Assembly (NCBI RefSeq): GCF_002161285.1
Contig: NZ_NFHH01000004.1
Span: 62,001-126,000 of the forward strand
Origin: Blautia sp. An81
GTDB taxonomy: Bacteria; Bacillota; Clostridia; Lachnospirales; Lachnospiraceae
Direction: 5' to 3'
Length of the DNA stretch: 64,000 nucleotides
Part shown: positions 52,119 through 60,949 of the stretch, one piece after another
How positions within the stretch are numbered: position 1 is the first letter of the stretch
Layout of the letters: each line of letters starts with the position of its first letter
Notes under the pieces: model-generated
Told to the model about the DNA's origin: nothing
What the model saw: the letters and a program-made list of their open reading frames with translations, nothing else
Databases searched by the model: none
Position numbers and translations under genes: made by a program

Positions 52119-53906
52119 TTACTCCTTCTTTTTACAGGGAATGCGGATCTCAGCTACCGCACATTCTTCATAGGTTTCTTCATCTTCAATATTATAAAGC
52201 AGCAGTCCGTAGGGCTCTCCGTAAGTCAGCTGAAGCCTGCGGTGGATATTCAGGATACCGATACCAAATCCGTGAGGCTGTATTTCGCCGCTCTGCAGTT
52301 TCTCCATGCAATTTTCTTCAAAGGAAGATCCGGTATTGGTGATCCGGATGATCAGCAGCCCCAGGACTTCCCTGCAGACAATGGAAATATAGCAGGTTTC
52401 TGAGGATTCTTCCAGGCCGTACCGTATGGCGTTTTCCAGCAGAGGCTGAATGGTGAATTTGGGTATGAAAACTCCCAGGAGATCGGAAGGCACATCTGCG
52501 GAAAAATCCAGCCGGCGTTGATAGCGGATTTTCTGTATGGTAATATAGTTGTTTACGATCTGCATTTCCTGATCCAGAGTAAAATCTTCAGAATTTTTTC
52601 CAAGAGAGAAGCGCAGCAGACTGCCCAGAGCTGTGGTGATCTGAGAAATTTCTTCGGACTTGATCATTTTCGCTCTCCAGTTAATGGATTCCAGAGTATT
52701 GTAGAGAAAATGAGGATCCATCTGGCTTTCCATAGCTTTTAGCTGGGCTTCCTTTTTTAAAATCTCGTTTACATAATTTTCCTGGATCAGAGTCTGGATC
52801 TTTTCTACCATAGAATCAAAATTTTTATAGAGAAGGCCGATTTCATCTTCCTGGTATTTTCTGGGCGCCTCCGGCACCTGATAGTTTCCTTCTCCAAAAC
52901 TTTTCATATTTTCCATCAGCCGGTCAAAGCGATAGAAGATGGCAAGTATGACTTTTACAGCCAGATAGCTGACCACAGCCAGAGCAGCCACCATAATAAG
53001 CAGGAAGAGCCTTCCTGATAAAGTGACGGTTTTGTAAACAGAACTGTACGATACGGTAGAAATATAATCCCAGTCATAGAGAGGGATTTTTCCCCGGACG
53101 GCGAATAAGGTCTCTTTGCCGGCTTTTTCAATTCCGTAATCTCCCGACAGATCTTTGGAAAGTTCCACTGCCTGACGGTCGGAGAGTGTGCTTCCATTAT
53201 AGATCAAAGCATCGCCGTCAAACAGGAGACAGGACATATCATCATAATCTGAGTGGGAACTGACTGCCGTCTCAGTAAGAGCGGCGGGGTTCAGAGAAAT
53301 GATCAGAACTCCTAAAGGCTCCAGGCTCAGTTTGTCGATTTTTCGCAGTTCCTTTACAATAAATATTCCATACTGGGATCCGAAGTCGGGTACCACAGTA
53401 GTAGCTCCCTCCCGGCTCTGGGCTCTGGCGATCAGGGAGGAGCGGAGCTGGTAGGGAACTTCCATAAAAGAGGACAGGGAAGTGGAAATGATCTCCTGAT
53501 CCTGGATAATGGACATATAGGAAATAGAATCATTCTGAAAGGCAAAGAGATAGCCGGATAATTCATTATAGATCCTGGTGTTGTATATCTGCCGCTGTGA
53601 TCCCTGCTCTAATTCTTTCATTTCTTCCAGATTGGTCTGGATCACCTGGCTGGCTAAAATCGAGTCTATGATGGAATCCACAGACTGAAGCTGACTGGAG
53701 ATATCCGAGGCTGCATAGGTCATGGAAGCAACAATAGACTGATACAGCCTTTTTTCATAAGATCTGGATGTAAAGGCCATAGTCGCCAGTCCGGAAAGAA
53801 AAAGAATAAAAAATCCGGAAAATATAACAATCAGTATTTTGTATTTCAGACTCAGGTCATAGAAGCACCTGTCAAGAGTTTTAAAGGGATTTTTGCGTAT
53901 GTTCAT
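52119..53906 (-). CDS. YesM-type sensor histidine kinase
   Basis: 595-aa membrane kinase. TM1 at about 24-45, an extracellular Cache-like sensor domain (about 46-290), TM2 about 300-320, a HAMP domain (FYRFDRLMENMKSFGEGNYQ), then the His_kinase domain with phospho-His in MDPHFLYNTLESINW (about 396-410) and HATPase (PLLENAIRYGLEE; GFGIGILNIHRRL). YesM/YesN pairs usually sense extracellular oligosaccharides, often through the solute-binding protein. The adjacent divergent operon encodes such a binding protein. Confidence 0.92.
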   Translation of the reverse strand: MNIRKNPFKTLDRCFYDLSLKYKILIVIFSGFFILFLSGLATMAFTSRSYEKRLYQSIVASMTYAASDISSQLQSVDSIIDSILASQVIQTNLEEMKELEQGSQRQIYNTRIYNELSGYLFAFQNDSISYMSIIQDQEIISTSLSSFMEVPYQLRSSLIARAQSREGATTVVPDFGSQYGIFIVKELRKIDKLSLEPLGVLIISLNPAALTETAVSSHSDYDDMSCLLFDGDALIYNGSTLSDRQAVELSKDLSGDYGIEKAGKETLFAVRGKIPLYDWDYISTVSYSSVYKTVTLSGRLFLLIMVAALAVVSYLAVKVILAIFYRFDRLMENMKSFGEGNYQVPEAPRKYQEDEIGLLYKNFDSMVEKIQTLIQENYVNEILKKEAQLKAMESQMDPHFLYNTLESINWRAKMIKSEEISQITTALGSLLRFSLGKNSEDFTLDQEMQIVNNYITIQKIRYQRRLDFSADVPSDLLGVFIPKFTIQPLLENAIRYGLEESSETCYISIVCREVLGLLIIRITNTGSSFEENCMEKLQSGEIQPHGFGIGILNIHRRLQLTYGEPYGLLLYNIEDEETYEECAVAEIRIPCKKKE

Positions 53907-54143
53907 CAGTATTTTCCTCCACTGAAATTATAGATTATGAAAAAAGAAAGCACAATTCTTTTCAGTTCCGGGGAATAAATAAAGTAATGAAATTACCGGA
54001 AAAGTCATTTTCTTACAGGCAGCAGTAAAAAAATTGCGAAAGAAAGTCATGTTTCTAAATTTCTTTTCGTCATTTTTTTGCTTATAATTGGGTTATCCAA
54101 AAACAAAGATGCATCTTGAACAAAAATTATGGAGGAATGTAAA

Positions 54144-55448
54144 GTGAAAAAGAAATCTTTAAAGAAAGCAGCAGTTCTTGCCATAGCAGGCGCTATGGCG
54201 GTAACATCCCTGGCAGCATGCGGTGGCTCCGGCAGCGGAAAGGATAGCGAAGGAGGAAGTTCTGATTCCCTCACAATGGCATGGTGGGGCAATCAGGTAA
54301 GAAATGAGCGCACCCAGCAGGCTCTGGACGCATACAAGGAAGAGAGCGGCATAACAGTAAGCGGTCAGTTCTATCAGTGGGGCGATTATTGGAGCAAAAT
54401 GGCAACCTCTGCAGCAGGAAAGAAGATGCCGGATGTGATCCAGATGGATATGTCTTACATTCAGCAGTATGTAGATAAAGGACAGCTTCTTGATCTGACA
54501 CCATATATTGAAGACGGAACCCTGGATACCTCCAATATTTCAGAAGACATTGTGAATATGGGTAAAGTAGGAGACGGTATCTATGGCATTGCTGCCGGAA
54601 CCAGTGCTTCCTGTATGTTTTATAATAAGACCCTTTTAGACGAGCTGGGAATCACCATTAATGACAACATGACTTTGGACGAATTTATTGATATTTCTAA
54701 ACAGGTATATGAGGAGACCGGATATCGTTCCAACCTGTACCACTATGGCCTGTATATGGATATGTATGCAAGAGCCAACGATATCCAGGCCAGCGACAAA
54801 TTAGGGGGCGACAGCGCAGATGACTATCTGCCATACTTTGAAACACTGGAGACCGGCATTAAAGAGGGATGGCAGATCTCTCCAAGCCAGGCGGCAGATA
54901 CAGACAGTGTAGAGGAAGATCCTATGGTATACGGGTCAAATCCGGATAACATGACCTGGTGCACCATTAACGGTTCTGCACAGCTTACCGCATATCAGGC
55001 AGCAGCACCGGAAGGAACAGAGATTGCTCTGACGACTATTCCTACAACCGATCCTCAAAAATCTAACTATGTAAAACCTGCTATGTACTTTTCTGTAAGT
55101 GCAGATACAGCCAATCCGGAAGAAGCTGTAAAACTGCTGAACTATCTGACCAACTCTGAGACAGCCTATGATATTCTGCTTGCAGAAAGAGGCGTACCTG
55201 CTTCCACAGCTATTTCTGAGGCGATCATGGACAAATTAAGTCCTGCAGAGCAGGAAAATGCAAACTTTGTAAATAATGTGATCGCACCGAATTCCAGCCC
55301 GATGCCTCCGTTCCCTGTAGAAGGAAGCACAGAGGCCCAGGATCTTTTAAGAAAACTGGAAGAAAAGGTAAAATACGGAGAATATACAGCCCAGCAGGCT
55401 GCAGATGAATACTTCACAGAAGCGAATAAAATGCTTCAGGGTGAATAA
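54144..55448 (+). CDS. Sugar-binding lipoprotein (ABC importer, family 1)
   Basis: 434-aa extracellular solute-binding protein. Signal peptide with lipobox LAAC (Cys about residue 26) and Gly/Ser-rich tether, then the MalE-type fold (LTMAWWGNQVRNERTQQALDAYKEE; GSAQLTAYQAAAPEGTEIALTTIPT). GTG at 54144 is the better start: GGAGG at 54131-54135 is eight bases away, while ATG at 54129 overlaps it. A TATAAT (54083-54088) is present upstream with a weak -35. By context it binds aldouronic (methylglucuronoyl-xylo) oligosaccharides. Confidence 0.9.
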   Translation: MKKKSLKKAAVLAIAGAMAVTSLAACGGSGSGKDSEGGSSDSLTMAWWGNQVRNERTQQALDAYKEESGITVSGQFYQWGDYWSKMATSAAGKKMPDVIQMDMSYIQQYVDKGQLLDLTPYIEDGTLDTSNISEDIVNMGKVGDGIYGIAAGTSASCMFYNKTLLDELGITINDNMTLDEFIDISKQVYEETGYRSNLYHYGLYMDMYARANDIQASDKLGGDSADDYLPYFETLETGIKEGWQISPSQAADTDSVEEDPMVYGSNPDNMTWCTINGSAQLTAYQAAAPEGTEIALTTIPTTDPQKSNYVKPAMYFSVSADTANPEEAVKLLNYLTNSETAYDILLAERGVPASTAISEAIMDKLSPAEQENANFVNNVIAPNSSPMPPFPVEGSTEAQDLLRKLEEKVKYGEYTAQQAADEYFTEANKMLQGE

Positions 55449-55463
55449 AGAAAACCAGGCTTG

Positions 55464-55503
55464 GAGCCGCTGCCCTTTGCATAAGGCGGCAGCGGCTCTT
55501 TTT
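55464..55503 (+). terminator. Internal terminator/attenuator between binding-protein and permease genes
   Basis: GAGCCGCTGCC with GGCAGCGGCTC, 13-nt loop, then T5. It would lower permease expression relative to the binding protein. Confidence 0.82.
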
Positions 55504-55505
55504 GT

Positions 55506-55550
55506 GCGATACGCCCGGCAAGCGGCTGCCGTGCTTGCACGAGCAGACAT
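55506..55550 (+). repeat. 45-bp direct repeat, copy 1
   Basis: Perfectly identical to 55594-55638. Begins GCGATACGCCCGGCAAGC and ends GAGCAGACAT; contains GCAAGC/GCTTGC inverted arms. GC-rich compared with the flanking genes. Confidence 0.9.
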
Positions 55551-55593
55551 TTGCAGGGCAACGGACAACGAACGGCTTTGCCGTGAGCTGGCA

Positions 55594-55638
55594 GCGATAC
55601 GCCCGGCAAGCGGCTGCCGTGCTTGCACGAGCAGACAT
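55594..55638 (+). repeat. 45-bp direct repeat, copy 2
   Basis: Second perfect copy, 88 bp after the first, separated by 43 bp that include the small hairpin ACGGCTTTGCCGT. It ends 43 bp before the permease start codon. Confidence 0.9.
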
Positions 55639-55680
55639 CTGGTAAAACTCCGATGATGAGAAAGGAGAAATGGTTTTTTC

Positions 55681-56583
55681 ATGAATAAAAGCAGTAAATT
55701 TTATCGGTTTATAAATAAAGAAAAAAATGTAGGCGTGATCTTCTGCCTGCCCTTTATTGTCGGCTTTCTGGTATTTCTGATCGTACCTATGGGAATCTCA
55801 TTGTATTATTCCTTCTGCGATTACGACATACTGTCTCCGCCGGAATTTGTGGGATTAAAGAACTACATAGAAATGTTTACCCAGGATGAAGTATTCTGGC
55901 ACTCTGTAAAAGCAACCTTTTATTTTGCTCTGGTATCTGTGCCTCTTCGTCTGATCTTTGCGCTGCTGGTAGCCATGATCCTTGTACGGCCCACGAAAGC
56001 AACAGGATTTTACAGAGCTGCCTATTATCTGCCTTCGATCATCGGGGGTTCTGTTGCTGTGGCGATCCTGTGGAAAAGAATGTTTGCACCGGACGGCGTG
56101 ATCAACAGCCTTTTAGGACTGATCGGAATTGATACAAACTTTGCATGGCTCAGTGACACAAGAACAGCAATCTGGACTCTGATCATTCTGGCTATCTGGC
56201 AGTTCGGATCTTCTATGCTGATCTTTCTGTCTGCTTTAAAGCAGATACCCAAAGAATTATATGAAGCGGCTGATGTAGATGGCGCAAATAAGTTCACAAA
56301 ATTTTTCAAGGTTACCCTGCCTCTTCTGACACCGACGATTTTCTTTAATCTGGTTATGCAGATCATCAACGGATTCCTGGCCTTTACCCAGAGTTTGATC
56401 ATTACCCAGGGAAAACCTATGGATACCACACTTTTCTATGCGGTATATATGTATCAGCAGTCCTTTAATTTCAATCAGGCGGGATATGCATCTGCAATGG
56501 CATGGGTAATGCTGCTGCTGATCGCAGTGATCACCTTTATTTTATTTAAGACCAAAAGATTCTGGGTTTATGAACAGGAGTGA
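55681..56583 (+). CDS. Sugar ABC transporter permease (MalF/UgpA type)
   Basis: 300-aa permease with six helices; TM1 at about 17-37 and an EAA loop ELYEAADVDGANKFTKFFKVTLPLL (about 196-220) that docks the shared ATPase. No ATPase gene is nearby, as usual for CUT1 importers of Firmicutes that share an MsmX-like ATPase. AAAGGAG is placed before ATG. It follows the repeat-rich spacer. Confidence 0.92.
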   Translation: MNKSSKFYRFINKEKNVGVIFCLPFIVGFLVFLIVPMGISLYYSFCDYDILSPPEFVGLKNYIEMFTQDEVFWHSVKATFYFALVSVPLRLIFALLVAMILVRPTKATGFYRAAYYLPSIIGGSVAVAILWKRMFAPDGVINSLLGLIGIDTNFAWLSDTRTAIWTLIILAIWQFGSSMLIFLSALKQIPKELYEAADVDGANKFTKFFKVTLPLLTPTIFFNLVMQIINGFLAFTQSLIITQGKPMDTTLFYAVYMYQQSFNFNQAGYASAMAWVMLLLIAVITFILFKTKRFWVYEQE

Positions 56584-56588
56584 TAGAA

Positions 56589-57434
56589 GTGAAAGCGAAA
56601 AAAAGAACAGGTACGATTATTTATCATATTTTAGTATGCGGTTTCGGACTGCTGATGCTTTATCCGCTGTTTTGGATGTTTATGAGTTCTTTTAAAGACA
56701 CCAATACCATCTTTACAACAGCCAGAAGTCTGATCCCGGATCCTTTTACTCTGGAAAACTATGCAAATGGATGGAAGGGATTTGCGGGGGTATCTTTTGC
56801 TACCTTCTTTAAAAATTCTCTTTTTGTAGCAGTTTTAGGCACGATCGGTACGCTGGCTTCTTCTGCCTGTGTGGCCTTTGGTTTTGCCAGATGTCAGTTC
56901 AGGGGGAAGAAACTTCTCTTTGGCGCTATGCTGGCTTCTATGATGCTGCCGGGACAGATCCTGATGGTTCCCCAGTATCTCTGGTATGAGAAACTGGGCT
57001 GGGTAGGAAGCTTTGCTCCACTGATCGTTCCTTTCTGTTTTGCGATTCAGGGATTCTTTGTTTATCTGATGATGAACTTTATTCAGGGTATTCCGAGAGA
57101 GCTGGACGAGGCGGCAAAGATCGACGGCTGCTCTTATTATGGGATCTTCGGAAGGATCATTCTTCCGCTGATGTCCCCGGCTCTTATTACCGGCGCTATT
57201 TTCTCCTTTATGTGGAGATGGGATGACTTTATGTCTGCTCTGCTTTACATTGATGATCCGTACAAATATCCGGTGTCTCTTGCACTGAAACTGTTCTGTG
57301 ATCCGGGTTCTTCTTCCGATTACGGAGCAATGTTCGCTATGGCTACTTTGTCCATTATTCCCATTGTACTGATCTTTATTTTCTTCCAGAAATATCTGGC
57401 AGACGGAATCGCTACATCAGGCTTGAAAGGATAA
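56589..57434 (+). CDS. Sugar ABC transporter permease (MalG/UgpE type)
   Basis: 281-aa permease with six helices and EAA loop ELDEAAKIDGCSYYGIFGRIILPLM (about 182-206). GTG at 56589 is preferred because AGGAG of the preceding gene's end is eight bases upstream; another GTG at 56580 overlaps the previous stop region. It forms the channel with the 55681 gene product. Confidence 0.9.
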   Translation: MKAKKRTGTIIYHILVCGFGLLMLYPLFWMFMSSFKDTNTIFTTARSLIPDPFTLENYANGWKGFAGVSFATFFKNSLFVAVLGTIGTLASSACVAFGFARCQFRGKKLLFGAMLASMMLPGQILMVPQYLWYEKLGWVGSFAPLIVPFCFAIQGFFVYLMMNFIQGIPRELDEAAKIDGCSYYGIFGRIILPLMSPALITGAIFSFMWRWDDFMSALLYIDDPYKYPVSLALKLFCDPGSSSDYGAMFAMATLSIIPIVLIFIFFQKYLADGIATSGLKG

Positions 57435-57443
57435 TATCATATT

Positions 57444-59429
57444 ATGAGAAATTGGGAACAGGCGTGGCTGGCTTATCAGCCCAATGAAGACTATAGAGAT
57501 AAGAATATTTTCCGTTCCTATTATACAAAGGAGTACGGAAACTGCTGCAAAAGAGCAGAAGAGGAGATAAGTATCGCTTCAAAAGCTCTTTTTGGTACAG
57601 AATCAGAAAAAGTTTCAGAAAAGGAAGAAGCAGGGATCGTCCTGGAAAAAAATCCTGGGCTGTCAACGGGAGAGGAAGGCTATTTTATACAGGTATCAGA
57701 TTCTCAGGCAGTGATTCAAAGCGCAGGAGAAAAAGGAATTTTATACGGGACTTTCCGCCTTCTTTTCATGGCTTCTGCAGGTGAAAGCATCCGTGGTCTG
57801 GAAATCAGAGAGAAGCCGGAAAATCCTTTTCGGATGCTGAACATGTGGGATAATATAGACGGTACTATAGAGAGAGGTTATGCAGGGAACTCTTTTCTCT
57901 ATGAAAAAGGAGAAATCCAGATCACGGACAGGACCAGAGATTTTGCCCGGCTTATGGCCTCTGTGGGAATCAATGCCATTGCTATCAATAATGTAAACGT
58001 GAGAGACGGGGCAGAGTGGCTGATCACCCAGCGCCACAGAGAAAAATTAAAAGCCCTGGCTGAAATCCTGGGAGACTATGGGGTATCCATGTATCTGTCC
58101 ATTGATTTTGCGGCGCCTATGACTATAGATGGCCTGGCGCTCAGTGATCCGTTGGATTCCCAGGTAAGACAGTGGTGGAAAGAGAAAGCCAGAGAACTGT
58201 TTGAGGATATTCCCAATCTGGGGGGATTTCTGGTGAAAGCAGATTCCGAAGGCCGTCCCGGACCTTTTGCCTATGGAAGAAACCATGCAGATGGGGCCAA
58301 TATGCTGGCAGAAGCCGTACAGCCTTATGGAGGAACTATTATCTGGCGGTGCTTTGTATACAACTGCCAGCAGGACTGGAGAGACGAGAAGACAGACAGA
58401 GCAAAAGCGGGATATGACAATTTTGCTCCTTTGGACGGAATGTTTGCAGATAATGTGATCCTTCAGATCAAGAATGGTCCTATTGATTTTCAGGTAAGGG
58501 AACCGGTCCATCCTCTTTTCGGCCATCTTTCCAGGACAAATCAGATTCTGGAAGTTCAGGCAGCCCAGGAGTATACAGGACAGCAGATCGATGTGTGTTA
58601 CCTGGTTCCTATGTGGAAAGAAGTTTTGGATTTTACTACCGGATGTGGAAAGGAACAGGATACGGTAGCAGACATTGTGTCGGGCAGGACTTTCGGACAG
58701 GTACGCTGCGGCATGTCGGCAGTATCTAATACAGGAAAGGATCCAAACTGGACAGGCCATGACCTGGCTGGAGCCAATTTCTTCGGATTTGGCCGTCTGG
58801 CCTGGAATTCTTCTCTTGACAGTGGAGAAATTGCCAGAGAATGGACGAAACTCCAGATCACCAGAGATCCTCAGGCTGTGGAACTGATCACAGGAATCCT
58901 TCTGCGGTCCAGAGAAGTGTATGAAAAATACACAGCGCCTCTGGGAATCGGTTTTATGGTGAATCCCTCCTATCACTATGGACCAAATCCGGAAGGGTAT
59001 GAATATTCTCCCTGGGGAACTTATCACCGGGCGGATCATCTGGCTATCGGTGTGGACAGAAGCGATACAGGAACCGGATACAGTGAGCAGTATTTTGAGA
59101 AAAATGCCTGTGTTTATCGGAACAAAGAAACCTGCCCGGAGAATCTTCTCCTGTTCTTCCATCGGCTGCCCTATACCTATCGGCTCTCTTCGGGGAAAAC
59201 TCTGATCCAGCATGTGTATGATATCCATTTTGAAGGATATGAGGACGTAGAGAAGATGGAACAGGAATGGATTTCTCTGGAAGGAAAGATCCCGCAAAAG
59301 ATATATGAAAGAGTGAAAGAGCGGTTTGACCGCCAGAAAAAGAACAGCAGAGAATGGCGGGATGTGATTAACAGCTTTTTCTACCGCAAGTCCATGATTC
59401 CTGATGAAAAGGGACGGAAATTATATTAA
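57444..59429 (+). CDS. aguA: GH67 alpha-glucuronidase
   Basis: 661-aa cytosolic glycoside hydrolase of family 67 (no signal peptide). It cleaves the alpha-1,2 bond of (4-O-methyl)glucuronic acid on the non-reducing xylose of xylo-oligosaccharides. The N-terminal domain (1-125) is followed by the TIM barrel: NMWDNIDGTIERGYAG, VKADSEGRPGPF with the general acid Glu (about 266), and QIKNGPIDFQVREPVHPLFG (about 341-360) with the catalytic Asp and Glu. The C-terminal helical domain is intact. It starts 9 bp after the permease gene, so import and cleavage are coupled. Xylanase and xylosidase genes must lie elsewhere. Confidence 0.95.
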   Translation: MRNWEQAWLAYQPNEDYRDKNIFRSYYTKEYGNCCKRAEEEISIASKALFGTESEKVSEKEEAGIVLEKNPGLSTGEEGYFIQVSDSQAVIQSAGEKGILYGTFRLLFMASAGESIRGLEIREKPENPFRMLNMWDNIDGTIERGYAGNSFLYEKGEIQITDRTRDFARLMASVGINAIAINNVNVRDGAEWLITQRHREKLKALAEILGDYGVSMYLSIDFAAPMTIDGLALSDPLDSQVRQWWKEKARELFEDIPNLGGFLVKADSEGRPGPFAYGRNHADGANMLAEAVQPYGGTIIWRCFVYNCQQDWRDEKTDRAKAGYDNFAPLDGMFADNVILQIKNGPIDFQVREPVHPLFGHLSRTNQILEVQAAQEYTGQQIDVCYLVPMWKEVLDFTTGCGKEQDTVADIVSGRTFGQVRCGMSAVSNTGKDPNWTGHDLAGANFFGFGRLAWNSSLDSGEIAREWTKLQITRDPQAVELITGILLRSREVYEKYTAPLGIGFMVNPSYHYGPNPEGYEYSPWGTYHRADHLAIGVDRSDTGTGYSEQYFEKNACVYRNKETCPENLLLFFHRLPYTYRLSSGKTLIQHVYDIHFEGYEDVEKMEQEWISLEGKIPQKIYERVKERFDRQKKNSREWRDVINSFFYRKSMIPDEKGRKLY

Positions 59430-59442
59430 ATAAATGATACAG

Positions 59443-59488
59443 AATGCTCTCATACAGATTTTGGCCAGTCTGGATGAGGGCATTTTTT
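59443..59488 (+). terminator. Terminator of the glucuronide operon
   Basis: AATGCTCTCATACAGA with TCTGGATGAGGGCATT, 10-nt loop, T6. Confidence 0.85.
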
Positions 59489-59597
59489 CTTTTGGGGGAA
59501 ATATATATCTTATGAATAGTCGCTGCAGGATACTTGTGTTATACTTAAGGCTATATGAGAGATATGATAAAGAATCAGACAAGGAGCGTATCAGCTT

Positions 59598-60626
59598 ATG
59601 ACAGTCACTATGGTAAAAAAACTGAATCCATATTTTGAGATCATCGGCCTTCTCTATGACAGCGTCCGTCCGGAATCTGCGGAAGAAGAAGCATGGAAAA
59701 AGTCTGCCCGGAACCGGGGACTAAATCCGGAAGAGCTTAACAGGAAGATAGGACCTGTTATAAGAAAATACCATGCCGCTTTTCAAAAATACAGGACAGG
59801 CAGGGAGATGGAAGACTTTGACTTTTTCTTTATGCATGAGGAACCGGAGTTTGCCCTTTTTTTCCAGAGTATCTGCGGAGAGCATCCGGAATGGTTTGAA
59901 GGGGAGCTGAAAGAAGAGCAGAAAGGAGAAGTCCAACTGGCTTTCCTCCGGGAATTTTCAGAAGAAGAGCAGATCACAGAGCCGCCGGCCTTTGAGAAAA
60001 TGGTAAGAATCCTGGAAAGGGCCGGTTACAGCGGCGGCCTGGGATGGAAGTTTCTGCTTTTTCTCCAGGAGCCGGTGAAAAAACTGCAGAATCTTTCCCG
60101 GATCTTAAAGGCAAACTTCTCTGCATTTGAAAAAGCAAAAGAAGCCGTTCAAAAGCCGCTGGAAAAGTTGATGGAAGATTTTCAGAAAGGTATGGAAAAG
60201 GAGTATCTGATCGCTAAAATTTCCGGGGATGTTACAGCTTTTCCAACCTTGGTATGCTCGGGAGCAGAGGTCATCAGTTCAAATCCGGAAAGCACCACGG
60301 CCTATATCGGCCTGTTTGTAAAGGACATTTATAAAATGCTGGAAAAGAGCAGAAACAACAGAAAACACCTGCTCCCTGTGCTGAAAGCTCTCAGTGACAG
60401 CAGCAAATTTGAAATCCTTCAGTCTCTGCTCATATCTCCAAAATACAATCTGGAGATCGCAGAGGAATTAAAACTATCGCCCCCTACTGTGTCCCATCAT
60501 ATGAGCGTGCTTTTGGAAAACGGACTGGTAGATGTAGAGAAAAAAGAGGGAAAAGTATATTATACTCTTTCCAAAGAAAGGCTCAGAGAAGCGGTGGGAG
60601 AACTGGAGAAGATTTTTTCTATATGA
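59598..60626 (+). CDS. ArsR-type winged-helix regulator with long N-terminal domain
   Basis: 342-aa regulator. The last about 85 residues are an ArsR winged helix (LKALSDSSKFEILQSLLIS; LEIAEELKLSPPTVSHHMSVLLENGLV; KVYYTLSK). The first about 250 residues are a helical domain without recognised motif; no metal-binding Cys cluster is seen. Such long ArsR-like proteins are often next to MFS exporters and may sense their substrates; here the MFS gene is 1.5 kb downstream beyond the nuclease-like gene. TATACT at 59540 is a possible -10 box. Confidence 0.85.
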   Translation: MTVTMVKKLNPYFEIIGLLYDSVRPESAEEEAWKKSARNRGLNPEELNRKIGPVIRKYHAAFQKYRTGREMEDFDFFFMHEEPEFALFFQSICGEHPEWFEGELKEEQKGEVQLAFLREFSEEEQITEPPAFEKMVRILERAGYSGGLGWKFLLFLQEPVKKLQNLSRILKANFSAFEKAKEAVQKPLEKLMEDFQKGMEKEYLIAKISGDVTAFPTLVCSGAEVISSNPESTTAYIGLFVKDIYKMLEKSRNNRKHLLPVLKALSDSSKFEILQSLLISPKYNLEIAEELKLSPPTVSHHMSVLLENGLVDVEKKEGKVYYTLSKERLREAVGELEKIFSI

Positions 60627-60628
60627 TG

Positions 60629-60673
60629 AAGAGGCCCCGTAACTGACAAAAGAAGCAATGGCGGGGCCCTCTT
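60629..60673 (+). terminator. Hairpin after the ArsR-type gene
   Basis: AAGAGGCCCCG with CGGGGCCCTCTT around a 22-nt loop; short T run. Confidence 0.6.
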
Positions 60674-60767
60674 GTAACAAATGGACAGGGGAAAGCAGCA
60701 GATAATATCTTGCAGCAGGTCTTGTCGGGCCAGCAGGCACCTCGGCTGTACCATTCAAAGCGAGAGT

Positions 60768-60904
60768 ACGGTTCAAATCCCAGAAATCCAATCTTAACCG
60801 TTCAAATATGTTTATTAGTACGGTTCCAACACAAAAAATCAAATCTTAACCGTCCCAATTATAAATAGGTACGGTTCTATAGTCAAAATGTATTTTCCAA
60901 CCGT
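60768..60904. repeat. Three-unit inverted-repeat array ACGGTT-N22-AACCGT
   Basis: ACGGTT occurs at 60768, 60820 and 60871, each followed 28 bp later by AACCGT (60796, 60848, 60899). Units repeat every 51-52 bp. The left half is GTACGGTTC in all three; the first two units share ATCTTAACCGT on the right. The array ends 45 bp before the start codon of the nuclease-like gene. From 60674 to 60767 I see no gene. Confidence 0.85.
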
Positions 60905-60949
60905 AATTTTTTAAATATGAAACGTGTTTTAGCAGAAAGGGGAACTTAT

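Noticed and set aside
55506-55638. CRISPR-like repeat-spacer-repeat
   Set aside because: Only two repeats, no cas genes, and the element lies inside an operon next to a terminator; the single spacer is self-structured.
60474-60842. 122-codon minus-strand frame over the ArsR end and the array
   Set aside because: It overlaps the regulator's HTH coding sequence, has no ribosome site and low-complexity composition.
60768-60904. CRISPR array or replication origin iterons
   Set aside because: Only 6-9 conserved bases per half-site, alternating orientation, no DnaA boxes, no replication or cas gene.
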